Translations under genes and position numbers: made by a program | The notes under the pieces: model-generated | The model's database searches: none | Told to the model about the DNA's origin: nothing | What the model saw: only the letters and a program-made list of their open reading frames with translations | Assembly (NCBI RefSeq): GCF_014697625.1 | Contig: NZ_JACJSG010000062.1 | Coordinates: forward strand, 1-42,006 | Direction: 5' to 3' | Origin: Anabaena azotica FACHB-119 | GTDB lineage: Bacteria; Cyanobacteriota; Cyanobacteriia; Cyanobacteriales; Nostocaceae | Length of the DNA: 42,006 nucleotides | Part shown: positions 1 through 6,943 of the stretch, piece by piece | Position numbering within the stretch: the first letter of the stretch is position 1 | Layout of the letters: the number at the start of each line of letters is the position of its first letter

Positions 1-429
1 GAACAGCGTGAAAAGGATGGGCAATCCTCAGATGCTTGTGTCTGCCAAGGATTTGAAAAGCCCACAGTTTCAAATTGGGAGGATTATTGTATTGGTAGAA
101 AAGCGATCGCACAGGACATCTCGGTACTGCATAATTCCATCACTGACTGGTGGAAAAAAGGCTTGGCACAGTTTAAGAACCAACCAGAAGTTGCTCCGAG
201 TGGGGGTAGTAATCGCAACTCTTTAATGATGGAGTCACAACGATTGGTGGAAAATTTGGGCTGGACTTCAGAACGAGGTCAACAGTTTCTTATGCAGCAG
301 TATGGAAAGAAAGGTCGGCAGTCATTAACGGAATATGAATTTCATGACTTTATTGAGAAACTAAAGTCGATGCAGCCGCAGCCAGAATTTGACGATGAAG
401 TTGGTTATTGGGAGGATGCACCCTACTAA
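1..429 (+). CDS. C-terminal part of a plasmid-type hypothetical protein (5' end outside window)
   Basis: The frame is open from the first base of the window to a TAA at 427-429, so this is the tail (142 residues visible) of a longer protein rather than a short gene starting at the internal TTG near 163. The last 65 residues hold a compact conserved-looking stretch (LGWTSERGQQFLMQQYGKK, then RQSLTEYEFHDFIEKLKS) followed by an acidic end. Short C-terminal modules of this kind, with a W-T-x-E-x-G start and a Y-G-K-K/R centre, recur in cyanobacterial plasmid proteins; that is recollection, not a search result. The function of the whole protein cannot be read from this piece. A strong terminator follows directly. 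Confidence 0.7.
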   Translation, partial: EQREKDGQSSDACVCQGFEKPTVSNWEDYCIGRKAIAQDISVLHNSITDWWKKGLAQFKNQPEVAPSGGSNRNSLMMESQRLVENLGWTSERGQQFLMQQYGKKGRQSLTEYEFHDFIEKLKSMQPQPEFDDEVGYWEDAPY

Positions 430-440
430 TTTATAAGCCC

Positions 441-484
441 AGATTTCAGTAGAGGCAATTGCTTCTGCTGAAATCTATTTTTTT
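441..484 (+). terminator. Rho-independent terminator after the first gene
   Basis: Perfect 9-bp arms AGATTTCAG (441-449) and CTGAAATCT (468-476) enclose a partly self-paired centre (AGA-GC-AATT-GC-TCT). A run of seven T follows almost at once (478-484). It sits 12 bases after the TAA of the upstream gene. Confidence 0.85.
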
Positions 485-511
485 CATAAAAATAAACATC
501 AAAAGGAAATT

Positions 512-667
512 ATGGTTAACAGAAAATGGTCGGTCAAGCGCATCACAGTTAATTTAAGTTCCTCCGAAGTACAGGCATTAAAAACCTATTGCCAAACAAC
601 TGGCAGACCTGCGACGGATGTAATTCGGGAACTGATAAGGACATTGGAATCAAAGGCGTTGGCGTAA
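512..667 (+). CDS. Small ribbon-helix-helix (CopG/Arc-like) DNA-binding protein
   Basis: A 51-residue protein starting at ATG 512, with AAAGGAA just upstream as ribosome binding site, ending TAA at 665-667. The pattern KRITVNLSSSEVQALKTYC, then TGRPATDVIRELIRTLE is that of the ribbon-helix-helix fold: a short N-terminal beta strand with alternating residues (RITVNL), helix A (SSEVQALKTYCQ), a turn with G-R-P-A, and helix B (TDVIRELIRTL). Such proteins dimerise and bind operator DNA as plasmid copy-number regulators or antitoxins. No toxin-like partner overlaps it; the next reading frame (687-899) is unknown. The coding end lies inside a repeat-like sequence around 655-690. Confidence 0.7.
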   Translation: MVNRKWSVKRITVNLSSSEVQALKTYCQTTGRPATDVIRELIRTLESKALA

Positions 668-686
668 GCCTTGTCGGAGACATCGC

Positions 687-899
687 GTGAACAACAGCAG
701 CAACTATAATCACTTTTCAGGCGGTAGTGCATCACTTTATGTTGTATTTGCGGACAGCAAGTGCATCTTCTACCGTAACTACATGGTGCAAACCTGTATA
801 GAAAAGGCGCAGGAACTTAGAAAACTGGGCTTTGATGCTCTGGTGTTTCCAGGGGATATTCCTGATTACATTCCAGTATCAGATGAGGCGTTGGCGTAA
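687..899 (+). CDS. Hypothetical 70-residue protein
   Basis: The frame starts at GTG 687 and ends TAA 897-899. The core (GGSASLYVVFADSKCIFYRNY, split here as GGSASLYVVFADSK and CIFYRNY) looks like two beta strands followed by a helix (VQTCIEKAQELRKLGF) and then DALVFPGDIPDYIPVSDEALA. It is not recognised. No clear ribosome binding site precedes the GTG, and the bases before it belong to an interspersed repeat shared with the end of the previous gene (both genes end with GCGTTGGCGTAA). A terminator follows at 933-957, supporting the idea that this is the end of a transcription unit. The start is uncertain. Confidence 0.5.
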   Translation: MNNSSNYNHFSGGSASLYVVFADSKCIFYRNYMVQTCIEKAQELRKLGFDALVFPGDIPDYIPVSDEALA

Positions 900-932
900 A
901 TATTTAACAAGAGCGATCGCTTCACTTCTAAC

Positions 933-957
933 GACAGTTAACACTGTCTTTTTTTCT
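933..957 (+). terminator. Rho-independent terminator
   Basis: Stem GACAGT (933-938) and ACTGTC (943-948) with a TAAC loop, followed by seven T (949-955). It closes the unit that ends at 899 and isolates the membrane-protein run that begins at 975. Confidence 0.8.
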
Positions 958-974
958 TTCACACAGGCATAAAT

Positions 975-1322
975 ATGAATCACCAACAAAAAAGAACCAC
1001 CCGCCAATATCAAGCTGAGTACGATCATCACAAAATCATACTCCGCCCTCGCCCAACCCCACGCCGCAGAACACGCGCACTACTCCAAGATATGATGTAC
1101 CCCGTAACACTAGCTTTCGCGTTCAGTATTTGCTTTTCCGCCGTGGGCGCTTTGGGCTGCTGGGGGTTTGAGATTATAGCGGCTAATGCCAGTCCGACGA
1201 GCAGTAGCAGTTACGATTGGCGATCGCGTAAGAACATTTGCTTGGGGGCTATGTTGGTGGGATTATCGGGGTGTTTGGGGAGCGCTTTGGTTGGTGGGAT
1301 TTTGGGAGGGGTGGACGAGTGA
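975..1322 (+). CDS. Small membrane protein with two hydrophobic segments
   Basis: 115 residues. A basic, Arg-rich N-terminus (about residues 1-37, including RPRPTPRRRTR) is followed by a hydrophobic segment at about 42-67, a Ser-rich loop (ASPTSSSSYDWRSRK) and a second hydrophobic, Gly-rich segment at about 88-111. The positive-inside rule would put the N-terminus in the cytoplasm. The family is not recognised. A decayed copy of its C-terminal half lies at 29335-29503, so the gene belongs to a family that has been copied within the replicon. Its stop codon overlaps the GTG start of the next gene, pointing to translational coupling. Confidence 0.6.
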   Translation: MNHQQKRTTRQYQAEYDHHKIILRPRPTPRRRTRALLQDMMYPVTLAFAFSICFSAVGALGCWGFEIIAANASPTSSSSYDWRSRKNICLGAMLVGLSGCLGSALVGGILGGVDE

Positions 1323-1687
1323 GGAAGTTCCGATATTTTTTGTACACAATCACAGCAATGTTGGGTGCGGTAATGCTGGTAGGGGGAGCTATTTGTGCCA
1401 TCGCCGGTACGGTAGTGCTGTTACTAGGATTTCAGAGAGAAGGTCTAAGTGGCTTGGTTAATGGGTTCGCTCTTTTGATCATAGGCTTAAACCTGTTAGA
1501 TTTTGGCTACGCTGGCATGGAACAAGAGGTACGCCGCATATCTCAGCAGCCACTCAAAGAAATCCCCAAGCCTTGCAAGGGATGCTGCAATTATCACGGC
1601 AAGGAGTATGGGGGCGTGATGCTGGTTTGTGGGATTCATCCAGAAGGGGTGAAGGAGGATCACTGCCCGGATTTTAGGAGAAACTGA
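1319..1687 (+). CDS. Membrane protein with C-terminal Cys/His-rich domain, copy 1
   Basis: Start GTG at 1319 is chosen because it overlaps the TGA of the gene before (GTGA) and is preceded by GGGAGGGG. This gives 122 residues; a longer frame exists upstream but would lie wholly inside the previous gene. Two hydrophobic segments (about 10-36 and 46-63) are followed by a linker and a Cys/His-rich domain with C86, C89, H93, C104, H107 and C116 (pattern C-x2-C-x3-H-x10-C-x2-H-x8-C, including NYHG and VCGIHPEG). The pattern suggests a metal-binding, probably zinc, domain on the cytoplasmic side; this is inference. Copies 2 and 3 follow at once, each overlapping by one base. Confidence 0.65.
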   Translation: MRKFRYFLYTITAMLGAVMLVGGAICAIAGTVVLLLGFQREGLSGLVNGFALLIIGLNLLDFGYAGMEQEVRRISQQPLKEIPKPCKGCCNYHGKEYGGVMLVCGIHPEGVKEDHCPDFRRN

Positions 1688-2049
1688 TGAGTAATGCTGT
1701 GTCCAAGGTCAAGTATTGTGCGCTCATTGCCTCTGGCGTTGTCTTGGTATCCTTGGGAGTGACAATCGCTGCAAGGGCCACGACTACAAGCGGCATAAAA
1801 AGCACTGCGCTGGGGATAACTCTGGTGTTGGGCGGTTTGAGGCTAAAAATCTGGGGGTTAACCGAACTGCACACAATTTACGCCTCGGAGGAATTTGAGC
1901 GGCTTTTTCAGCGATCGCCTGATATTCCTAAGCCTTGCCGAGGATGCTGCAATTATCACGGCAAGGAGTATGGGGGCGTGATGCTGGTGTGCGGGATTCA
2001 TCCAAAAGGCGTAAAGGGGGATAAATGCCCAGATTTTAGGAGGAACTGA
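1687..2049 (+). CDS. Membrane protein with C-terminal Cys/His-rich domain, copy 2
   Basis: 120 residues; the ATG shares its A with the preceding TGA (TGATG), a classic coupling overlap, with AGGAG about seven bases upstream. Hydrophobic segments lie at about 10-29 and 40-58. The C-terminal domain keeps the same six positions, C84, C87, H91, C102, H105, C114, and is almost identical to copy 1 (NYHGKEYGGVMLVCGIHP), while the membrane halves have diverged strongly. This suggests that the Cys/His domain is under strong constraint or has been homogenised by gene conversion. Function unknown. Confidence 0.65.
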   Translation: MSNAVSKVKYCALIASGVVLVSLGVTIAARATTTSGIKSTALGITLVLGGLRLKIWGLTELHTIYASEEFERLFQRSPDIPKPCRGCCNYHGKEYGGVMLVCGIHPKGVKGDKCPDFRRN

Positions 2050-2468
2050 TGCGGAATACCTTGTCCAAGTTCAAGTATTGTGCGATGGCTGGATCTGGTG
2101 CTTTGCTGCTAACGCTTGGAATTGCGGTTGCAAGAGGGGCTACGGGGGGTGGGGTGAAAACCACTGCGGCGGCAATAATCCTTATATTAAGTGGTTCCTT
2201 GCTGCAAGTCGCAAGCATAAAGGGTTTGTACGAGATTATCTGCGTGGAGGAAGACGAGGAAGAAGAGCGGATTTTGCGGCAACTGCGATCAGCTTCGCTG
2301 GGCGGAACGCCATCGCAACAAGTACCCAAGGCTTGCCGGGGATGCCAGAATTTCCACGGCGTGAAGTACGGGGGCGTGGTGCTGGTATGTGGGATTCATC
2401 CAGAAGGGGTGAAGGAGGATCACTGCCCGGATTACGAGACATCCAAGGGGAAAAGGCATCAACATTAA
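2049..2468 (+). CDS. Membrane protein with C-terminal Cys/His-rich domain, copy 3
   Basis: 139 residues, again starting with a TGATG overlap after AGGAGG. Two hydrophobic segments (about 10-30 and 40-57), an acidic linker (EEDEEEE) and the Cys/His domain with C96, C99, H103, C114, H117, C126. Relative to its two neighbours it has an extra linker stretch encoded by an interspersed repeat (about 2285-2316, GCGAT...ATCGC ends), read through in frame. Its last codons and stop lie in the first unit of a 21-bp tandem repeat. Function unknown; the three genes form one operon with the gene at 975. Confidence 0.65.
   Translation: MRNTLSKFKYCAMAGSGALLLTLGIAVARGATGGGVKTTAAAIILILSGSLLQVASIKGLYEIICVEEDEEEERILRQLRSASLGGTPSQQVPKACRGCQNFHGVKYGGVVLVCGIHPEGVKEDHCPDYETSKGKRHQH
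2285..2316. repeat. Interspersed palindromic repeat inserted in frame in a coding region
   Basis: The sequence begins GCGATCAGCTTCGC and ends CGGAACGCCATCGC, the form of short interspersed repeats common in Nostoc genomes. It encodes residues in the linker of copy 3 (around RSASLGGTPSQ) that are absent from copies 1 and 2. Confidence 0.5.
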
Positions 2469-2495
2469 TATATAAGGCATCAACATTAATATATA
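2454..2495. repeat. Perfect 21-bp tandem duplication over a stop codon
   Basis: Two identical 21-base units (2454-2474 and 2475-2495), each beginning AGGCATCAACATTAA and ending TATATA. The TAA of the upstream gene is in the first unit. The unit length is a multiple of three, so the second unit would also terminate in the same frame. Confidence 0.9.
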
Positions 2496-2811
2496 TAGAA
2501 GAAAAGCAATCACACTTTACCTAATTCCATAGACACAGACAGGAATTATGAAAGACAAGCATAGGTATAAATCAATTTGCAACTTTATAGTCAACATCTG
2601 GTTGTTATTATGAAGTTTTGTTACACAATGCGTAATCGTTCCCAGTCAAACTGAAATTACAATTGTAACCATTCACAAAAAAATCAAAAACTTAATCCTT
2701 TCCTCCCTCTCTAAACTTGATTTTCTCATTCTCCACCTGTACTAATCGAAATTATGTTCATTAGTACATCACAAAGCAAGTTCAGACAATTACCAGAGTG
2801 CAATAACAGTT
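2469..2811 (+). promoter_or_regulatory. Intergenic region with candidate operator before the peptide gene
   Basis: 343 bases without a credible gene. It is AT-rich. An 8-bp inverted repeat, GTACTAAT (2739-2746) and ATTAGTAC (2760-2767) with 13 bases between, lies 45 bases before the ATG at 2812 and could be an operator. GTAC-containing sites are a feature of cyanobacterial LexA boxes, but the spacing here does not clearly match one. Confidence 0.4.
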
Positions 2812-3018
2812 ATGGATTCTCAGAAACAACAACAGTTACTAGATGAAGTTCAGAACGAATTGAGTAATAACCGAGATAAATCAAATCCTAACTTCAATGA
2901 TTCTAAAAATGCTGTTTTGAAGAAAAAAGGGGTTATTGCAATGACAGTTACCTCTAATAATACTTCGCAAAGAACTTGCGGATATGATGAAGATGGAAAT
3001 TGGGTCTGTAAGTCTTAA
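2812..3018 (+). CDS. Short peptide, possible secreted or RiPP-type precursor
   Basis: 68 residues from ATG 2812. The first 40 or so are hydrophilic and rich in Q, N, D and K (MDSQKQQQLLDEVQNELSNN, ending KNAVLKKKG) with a helix-prone start. After a short junction (VIAMTVTS) comes a Cys-bounded tail, TCGYDEDGNWVCKS. A leader followed by a small core with two cysteines is the layout of ribosomally made, modified peptides, but no modification enzyme, protease or transporter gene is next to it and no GG cleavage site is visible. There is an internal ATG at 2941 that would leave a 25-residue peptide. No strong ribosome binding site was seen. A secreted protein gene follows at 3367. Confidence 0.5.
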   Translation: MDSQKQQQLLDEVQNELSNNRDKSNPNFNDSKNAVLKKKGVIAMTVTSNNTSQRTCGYDEDGNWVCKS

Positions 3019-3366
3019 TAGTATTATCTATTTACTTAATCTAGCTTAAAGTTCTTAACAAACTAGATTGAGTGGAGAATAATGTGGCATCTTCTCGATG
3101 CTTTCTTAAGAAAGAATACATACGTCAGTCTCGTAATTCAAAATTAATTCTGTACAATCAGTTGTGAATAAAGGGATTAAAAATCTTCACTCTCATTGTC
3201 TATTTAATCTGATTACCTGTAGATTACATTCTGACGGATGTATTCTTCTTCAATATGCTATCCTTTAAATGATATAACAATTGCTACGTTAAGCCTAACT
3301 AAATATAGGCAAAAATTCACGTTTATTCAGCGATTAGTAATCATTTTAAAAGGGAGTATTTTTGGT
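3019..3366 (+). other. AT-rich intergenic region before the secretion exoprotein
   Basis: 348 bases. An inverted repeat AATCTAG (3038-3044) / CTAGATT (3063-3069) follows the peptide gene but has no T run, so it is only a weak candidate terminator. An ATG at 3238 is in frame with the exoprotein and would add 43 residues, but AAAGGGAG lies just before the ATG at 3367, where a signal peptide begins, so 3238-3366 is treated as leader. Confidence 0.4.
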
Positions 3367-5706
3367 ATGAATGGTTTTTGTAACTTATTTCAAAGTTTAG
3401 GAATTGCAATATGTAGTGTAATAGCTATATCTGCCAATTCTGCTATTGCTCAAATTGTCCCGGATGATACTCTACCTACTAATTCGCTTGTTCAAACACA
3501 GGGAAATACTATCATTATTGAAGGTGGTACTGTAAAAGGCAATAATCTGTTCCACAGTTTTCAGGAGTTTTCTCTAATTAATAATGGAAGCATAGCTGAG
3601 TTTAAATATGTTGGGGATATTCAGAATATTATAAGTCGGGTAACAGGGAAATCTGTTTCTGAAATTAATGGTATACTTAAAGTTAACGGCACAGCCAACC
3701 TGTTTCTCATCAATCCTAACGGGATTATTTTTGGCCCCAATGCTTCTTTACAACTTGGCGGTTCATTCGTAGCGAGTACAGCGAATAGTCTAAACTTTGA
3801 CGATGGAAGCAAGTTTAGCGCCACGGATACTCAATCACAACCCATGCTAACAGTAAATGTTCCTATTGGTTTACAATTCGGAGCAACTGCCGGCCCTATC
3901 CAAAATCAATCCCAAGCATCAAATTCAAATGGCACAACTGTTGGTCTACAAGTACAACCCGGTAAAACCTTAGCACTTGTAGGAGGTGACATAACGCTCT
4001 CAGGCGGAAATTTAACAGCACCTTCAGGACGAATAGAGCTAGGAAGTGTCGCTGCTAATAGTTTGGTCAGCCTGAAACCAACGAACCAAGGTTGGCTATT
4101 GGGATATGAAGCTGTCCAAAATTTCCAAAACATTCAACTAATCCCGCGCACTTATCAAGGTTCTTTGATTCCATCTCAGGTAGATGCTAATAATAGAGAT
4201 GGCATCGGAGGAAATATTCAAGTGCAAGGTAACACCGTTGAACTTACTGGTTATCTTGTTCGCCTAAGAACTCAAACTACGGGTGCAAATAATGGCGGAG
4301 ACTTAACAATTAATGCCAAGAAATTAATCGTTCGGGATGGTGCAGCCATCTCAACTGCGACTAGAGGGACGGGGAATGGAGGAAAGTTAACTGTGAACGC
4401 TTCTGAGTCTGTAGAGGTGATTGGTAGCGTTCTCTCACCGGATAATAGTTTGTTCCCTAGCTCCTTATCTAGTGGAACTGCTGTTGCTGGAAAAGCAGGT
4501 GATATATTCATTGACACCAAGAGGCTGCTCATTCAAGATGGGGGACAGATTACAACAGAATCTAGTGCAGTGTTTCGGAACGGACAATTTATAGCTGGTA
4601 GAGGTACTGGAGGAGATTTAACTGTGATTGCCTCCGAATCCTTAGAAGTAAGAGGTAAGGGTAGTGGCTTGTTTGCTTCGACTAACACTTCGGGGGATGC
4701 AGGAAAACTAACAATCAATACAGGACAATTGATTATTCGTGACGAAGCAGAAGTGATTGTTAGCAGTCTATTTAACAATAATTACATCTACCCAGAAAAT
4801 ACAGTCAATTTAGGGAAAGCAGGTGAGCTAAATGTAACAGCTCGCTCTATACTTTTAGACAACAAAGGAAAACTCACATCTGATAGTTATTCAGGTCAGG
4901 GAGGTAATATTGCGCTACAGGTGAGGGATTTATTACTGATGCGCCGCAACAGTCAAATATCCACTAACGCAGGCACAGCACAGTCCGGTGGGGATGGCGG
5001 TAACATTACCATCAACGCGCCGTCAGGTTTCCTCGTTGCTGCTCCCAATGAAAATAGTGATATCACCGCGAATGCTTTCTTAGGATCTGGTGGAAAAATT
5101 ATAATTAACGCTAAAAGTATTTTTGGGTTTGTACCGCGTACTCGTGAAGACTTAGTGAAGTTGTTGAATACTCAAGAAGCTGACCAACTAAACCCAAGCA
5201 ATCTTCCAACCAACGATATTACTGCATTTTCTCAACAAAATCCTTCATTGAATGGCACTGTACAAATTAATTCTCCAGATGTTGACCCCAGTCAAGGATT
5301 AGTAGAATTACCTGTAAATGTGGTTGATACATCCAGACAAATTGTTGCCACTTGCAATAGTGGAAGACTAGCAAAGAATAAATTTACTGTAACTGGACGT
5401 GGCGGAATCCCCTCTAACCCCACAGAACCATTAATGGCTGATGCGGTGTTGGCAGATTGGATATCGCTACAGTCACAGCAGAAGGATGATTCTGTTAGCA
5501 GCCAAAACACAACAGCCATTATACAAGATAGAAGTACAGAAAATATATCACACCAGCAAGTCCAACAAGTGAATCAACCGGATCAAATAGTAGAAGCTCA
5601 GGGGTGGAGGGTGGATGCTAATGGTAATGTAGTTTTGGTCGCCACTGCACCAAATACAATATCTAGCAACTCATCATTAGCTCCTACATCTTGTGGTACT
5701 CATTAA
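3367..5706 (+). CDS. Two-partner-secretion exoprotein (filamentous haemagglutinin N-terminal domain)
   Basis: 779 residues from ATG 3367, chosen because AAAGGGAG precedes it and it starts a normal signal peptide (MNGFCNLFQSLGIAICS, then ending SANSAIAQ). The TPS secretion domain follows, with NGTANLFLINPNGIIFGPNA around residues 107-126, the NPNGI motif by which the family is recognised. The middle is a long parallel beta-helix of repeats rich in GGxLTVNA/GGNITINA-type strands. The C-terminal 130 residues carry ATCNSGRLAKNKFTVTGRGG and PLMADAVLADW, typical of the cyanobacterial group, and end with a second cysteine (TSCGTH). Such proteins are exported by the Sec route and then by an outer-membrane TpsB pore. 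No TpsB gene is in the window, so the partner must be elsewhere. Confidence 0.9.
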   Translation: MNGFCNLFQSLGIAICSVIAISANSAIAQIVPDDTLPTNSLVQTQGNTIIIEGGTVKGNNLFHSFQEFSLINNGSIAEFKYVGDIQNIISRVTGKSVSEINGILKVNGTANLFLINPNGIIFGPNASLQLGGSFVASTANSLNFDDGSKFSATDTQSQPMLTVNVPIGLQFGATAGPIQNQSQASNSNGTTVGLQVQPGKTLALVGGDITLSGGNLTAPSGRIELGSVAANSLVSLKPTNQGWLLGYEAVQNFQNIQLIPRTYQGSLIPSQVDANNRDGIGGNIQVQGNTVELTGYLVRLRTQTTGANNGGDLTINAKKLIVRDGAAISTATRGTGNGGKLTVNASESVEVIGSVLSPDNSLFPSSLSSGTAVAGKAGDIFIDTKRLLIQDGGQITTESSAVFRNGQFIAGRGTGGDLTVIASESLEVRGKGSGLFASTNTSGDAGKLTINTGQLIIRDEAEVIVSSLFNNNYIYPENTVNLGKAGELNVTARSILLDNKGKLTSDSYSGQGGNIALQVRDLLLMRRNSQISTNAGTAQSGGDGGNITINAPSGFLVAAPNENSDITANAFLGSGGKIIINAKSIFGFVPRTREDLVKLLNTQEADQLNPSNLPTNDITAFSQQNPSLNGTVQINSPDVDPSQGLVELPVNVVDTSRQIVATCNSGRLAKNKFTVTGRGGIPSNPTEPLMADAVLADWISLQSQQKDDSVSSQNTTAIIQDRSTENISHQQVQQVNQPDQIVEAQGWRVDANGNVVLVATAPNTISSNSSLAPTSCGTH

Positions 5707-5840
5707 TTAAGCGATCGCTCCTACCTAACTCACTCCCGCGCTTCCCAAAATTCCAGTTGCGCCTTCTGCCCCCTCTAGCCAACAAGTTCTACTTCTTTGA
5801 TCTTATGCAATACCTGCGGCGGGCTTTGCTTAAGACTCAC

Positions 5841-6338
5841 TCAGCCATCGTAGGCAAACACCAAAAACCTCGTATTTTCATACGTAAACTCTGCTATCTG
5901 GCACATCCCCATCTTTTGATGAGCGCGTAATGATGGTTCATTATGGGCTTTAATAAATAGTATCCCTTGACGCTGCGGCAACAAGTTTTTCAACTTAGCA
6001 AACATTGCCGCAGCTATACCTTGACCTCGCATGGTTTCCTCAACGCAGATGGGGCCATACAAATAAGCGTCTTTATTGCCAGGGTAGACTTGTAACATTG
6101 TGGCGATAATTGGTATCTGTACTGATGCTTTTGGCCAAGTGAGTAAAAATCCGACGACTTGATGATCTTTGCGGGCAACTATGCTGGGCATCTGCGAGAT
6201 TGTTGTGCTGACTGCTTCAGTTTCAAGACGACCTAGCAACATCCCACCATGCTCTGGATCATTGGCTTGGGCTAACTCCACAATTCCTGTCACATCTGCT
6301 TCATTAGCTTGGTCAATCACAATATCAAAGGAACACAT
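5841..6338 (-). CDS. GNAT family N-acetyltransferase
   Basis: 165 residues, the normal length of a single-domain GNAT enzyme. Acetyl-CoA-binding motif A is clear: GPICVEETMRGQGIAAAMF at about residues 94-112, with RGQGIA as the pyrophosphate-binding loop. Motif B follows (FIKAHNEPSLRAHQKMGM). The substrate cannot be predicted. It faces the exoprotein gene tail to tail (134 bases between) and reads the same way as the HNH gene at 6422, 83 bases upstream, so the two may be cotranscribed. Confidence 0.85.
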   Translation of the reverse strand: MCSFDIVIDQANEADVTGIVELAQANDPEHGGMLLGRLETEAVSTTISQMPSIVARKDHQVVGFLLTWPKASVQIPIIATMLQVYPGNKDAYLYGPICVEETMRGQGIAAAMFAKLKNLLPQRQGILFIKAHNEPSLRAHQKMGMCQIAEFTYENTRFLVFAYDG

Positions 6339-6421
6339 ACAGCGATACTCTAGTAAATTTCTGGTATGGGGTTTTGCGTTTGGGTGAGGGTTACTTCATC
6401 AAAACCAATCAAGTTACTCAC

Positions 6422-6739
6422 TTAACCAACTTTCTGTTCTCCAAACAGCGACAATTGCCCAGGTGAAACATTGCCTCTGCCAAAGCGGTGGTAGGACAAG
6501 TGACAGCCACTACACAGACAAACTAAGTTTTCTATGCGATTATCAGACGGATCTCTGTTCCAATGGTGTACTTGTAAGGTGTGAGCTTTACGCTCAGAAA
6601 AAGTTAAATTATCGCGTTTTTCACCAGGGCGTAAGCAGGCTCTACCGCACTTAGCACAGCGCCAGTTAGAAGCCGCTTTTAATGCTGTGGCTAATTGTTT
6701 CCAGTTGTCTGGATACATAGGCTGACCCATAATACTCAT
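6422..6739 (-). CDS. HNH endonuclease
   Basis: 105 residues. A zinc-binding pair C-A-K-C (about residues 30-33), the core LQVHHWNRDPSDNRIENLVC with tandem His, and C-S-G-C-HLSYH near the end form a complete HNH beta-beta-alpha metal finger. Small free-standing HNH proteins like this are common in cyanobacteria and phage; the target is unknown. There are three close Met codons at the start (residues 1, 4, 8); the first is used. It is transcribed divergently from the aldo/keto reductase at 6944, and the 170-200 bases between should hold both promoters. Confidence 0.85.
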   Translation of the reverse strand: MSIMGQPMYPDNWKQLATALKAASNWRCAKCGRACLRPGEKRDNLTFSERKAHTLQVHHWNRDPSDNRIENLVCLCSGCHLSYHRFGRGNVSPGQLSLFGEQKVG

Positions 6740-6943
6740 GAAGCTGGTAAATGGCTGGTTAATTACAAGAGCTTATCGCAAAATCCAAGCAATTTAACAG
6801 ATTTTCTTGAAGATGTATATAAATAGACAAAATATCTGCAATTTGATTGAGGAAAGCTTAGGCAGGTTGGGACAAAGTGTGTAAATACCCTAGCTTTTTG
6901 GGCAGGTCTAAAGATGAAAACACCAGTGAAACGAGAAATACAA

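Noticed and set aside
1186..1461. Alternative plus-strand frame of 91 codons within the membrane-protein run
   Set aside because: It overlaps two better-supported genes (975-1322 and 1319-1687) that show coupled start/stop signals and membrane-protein composition.
2036..2329. Minus-strand frame of 97 codons opposite the third Cys/His gene
   Set aside because: It is the complement shadow of a gene whose protein matches its two neighbours.
5691..5930. Plus-strand frame of 79 codons after the exoprotein
   Set aside because: It overlaps the ends of the exoprotein and GNAT genes and has no family resemblance or ribosome site.
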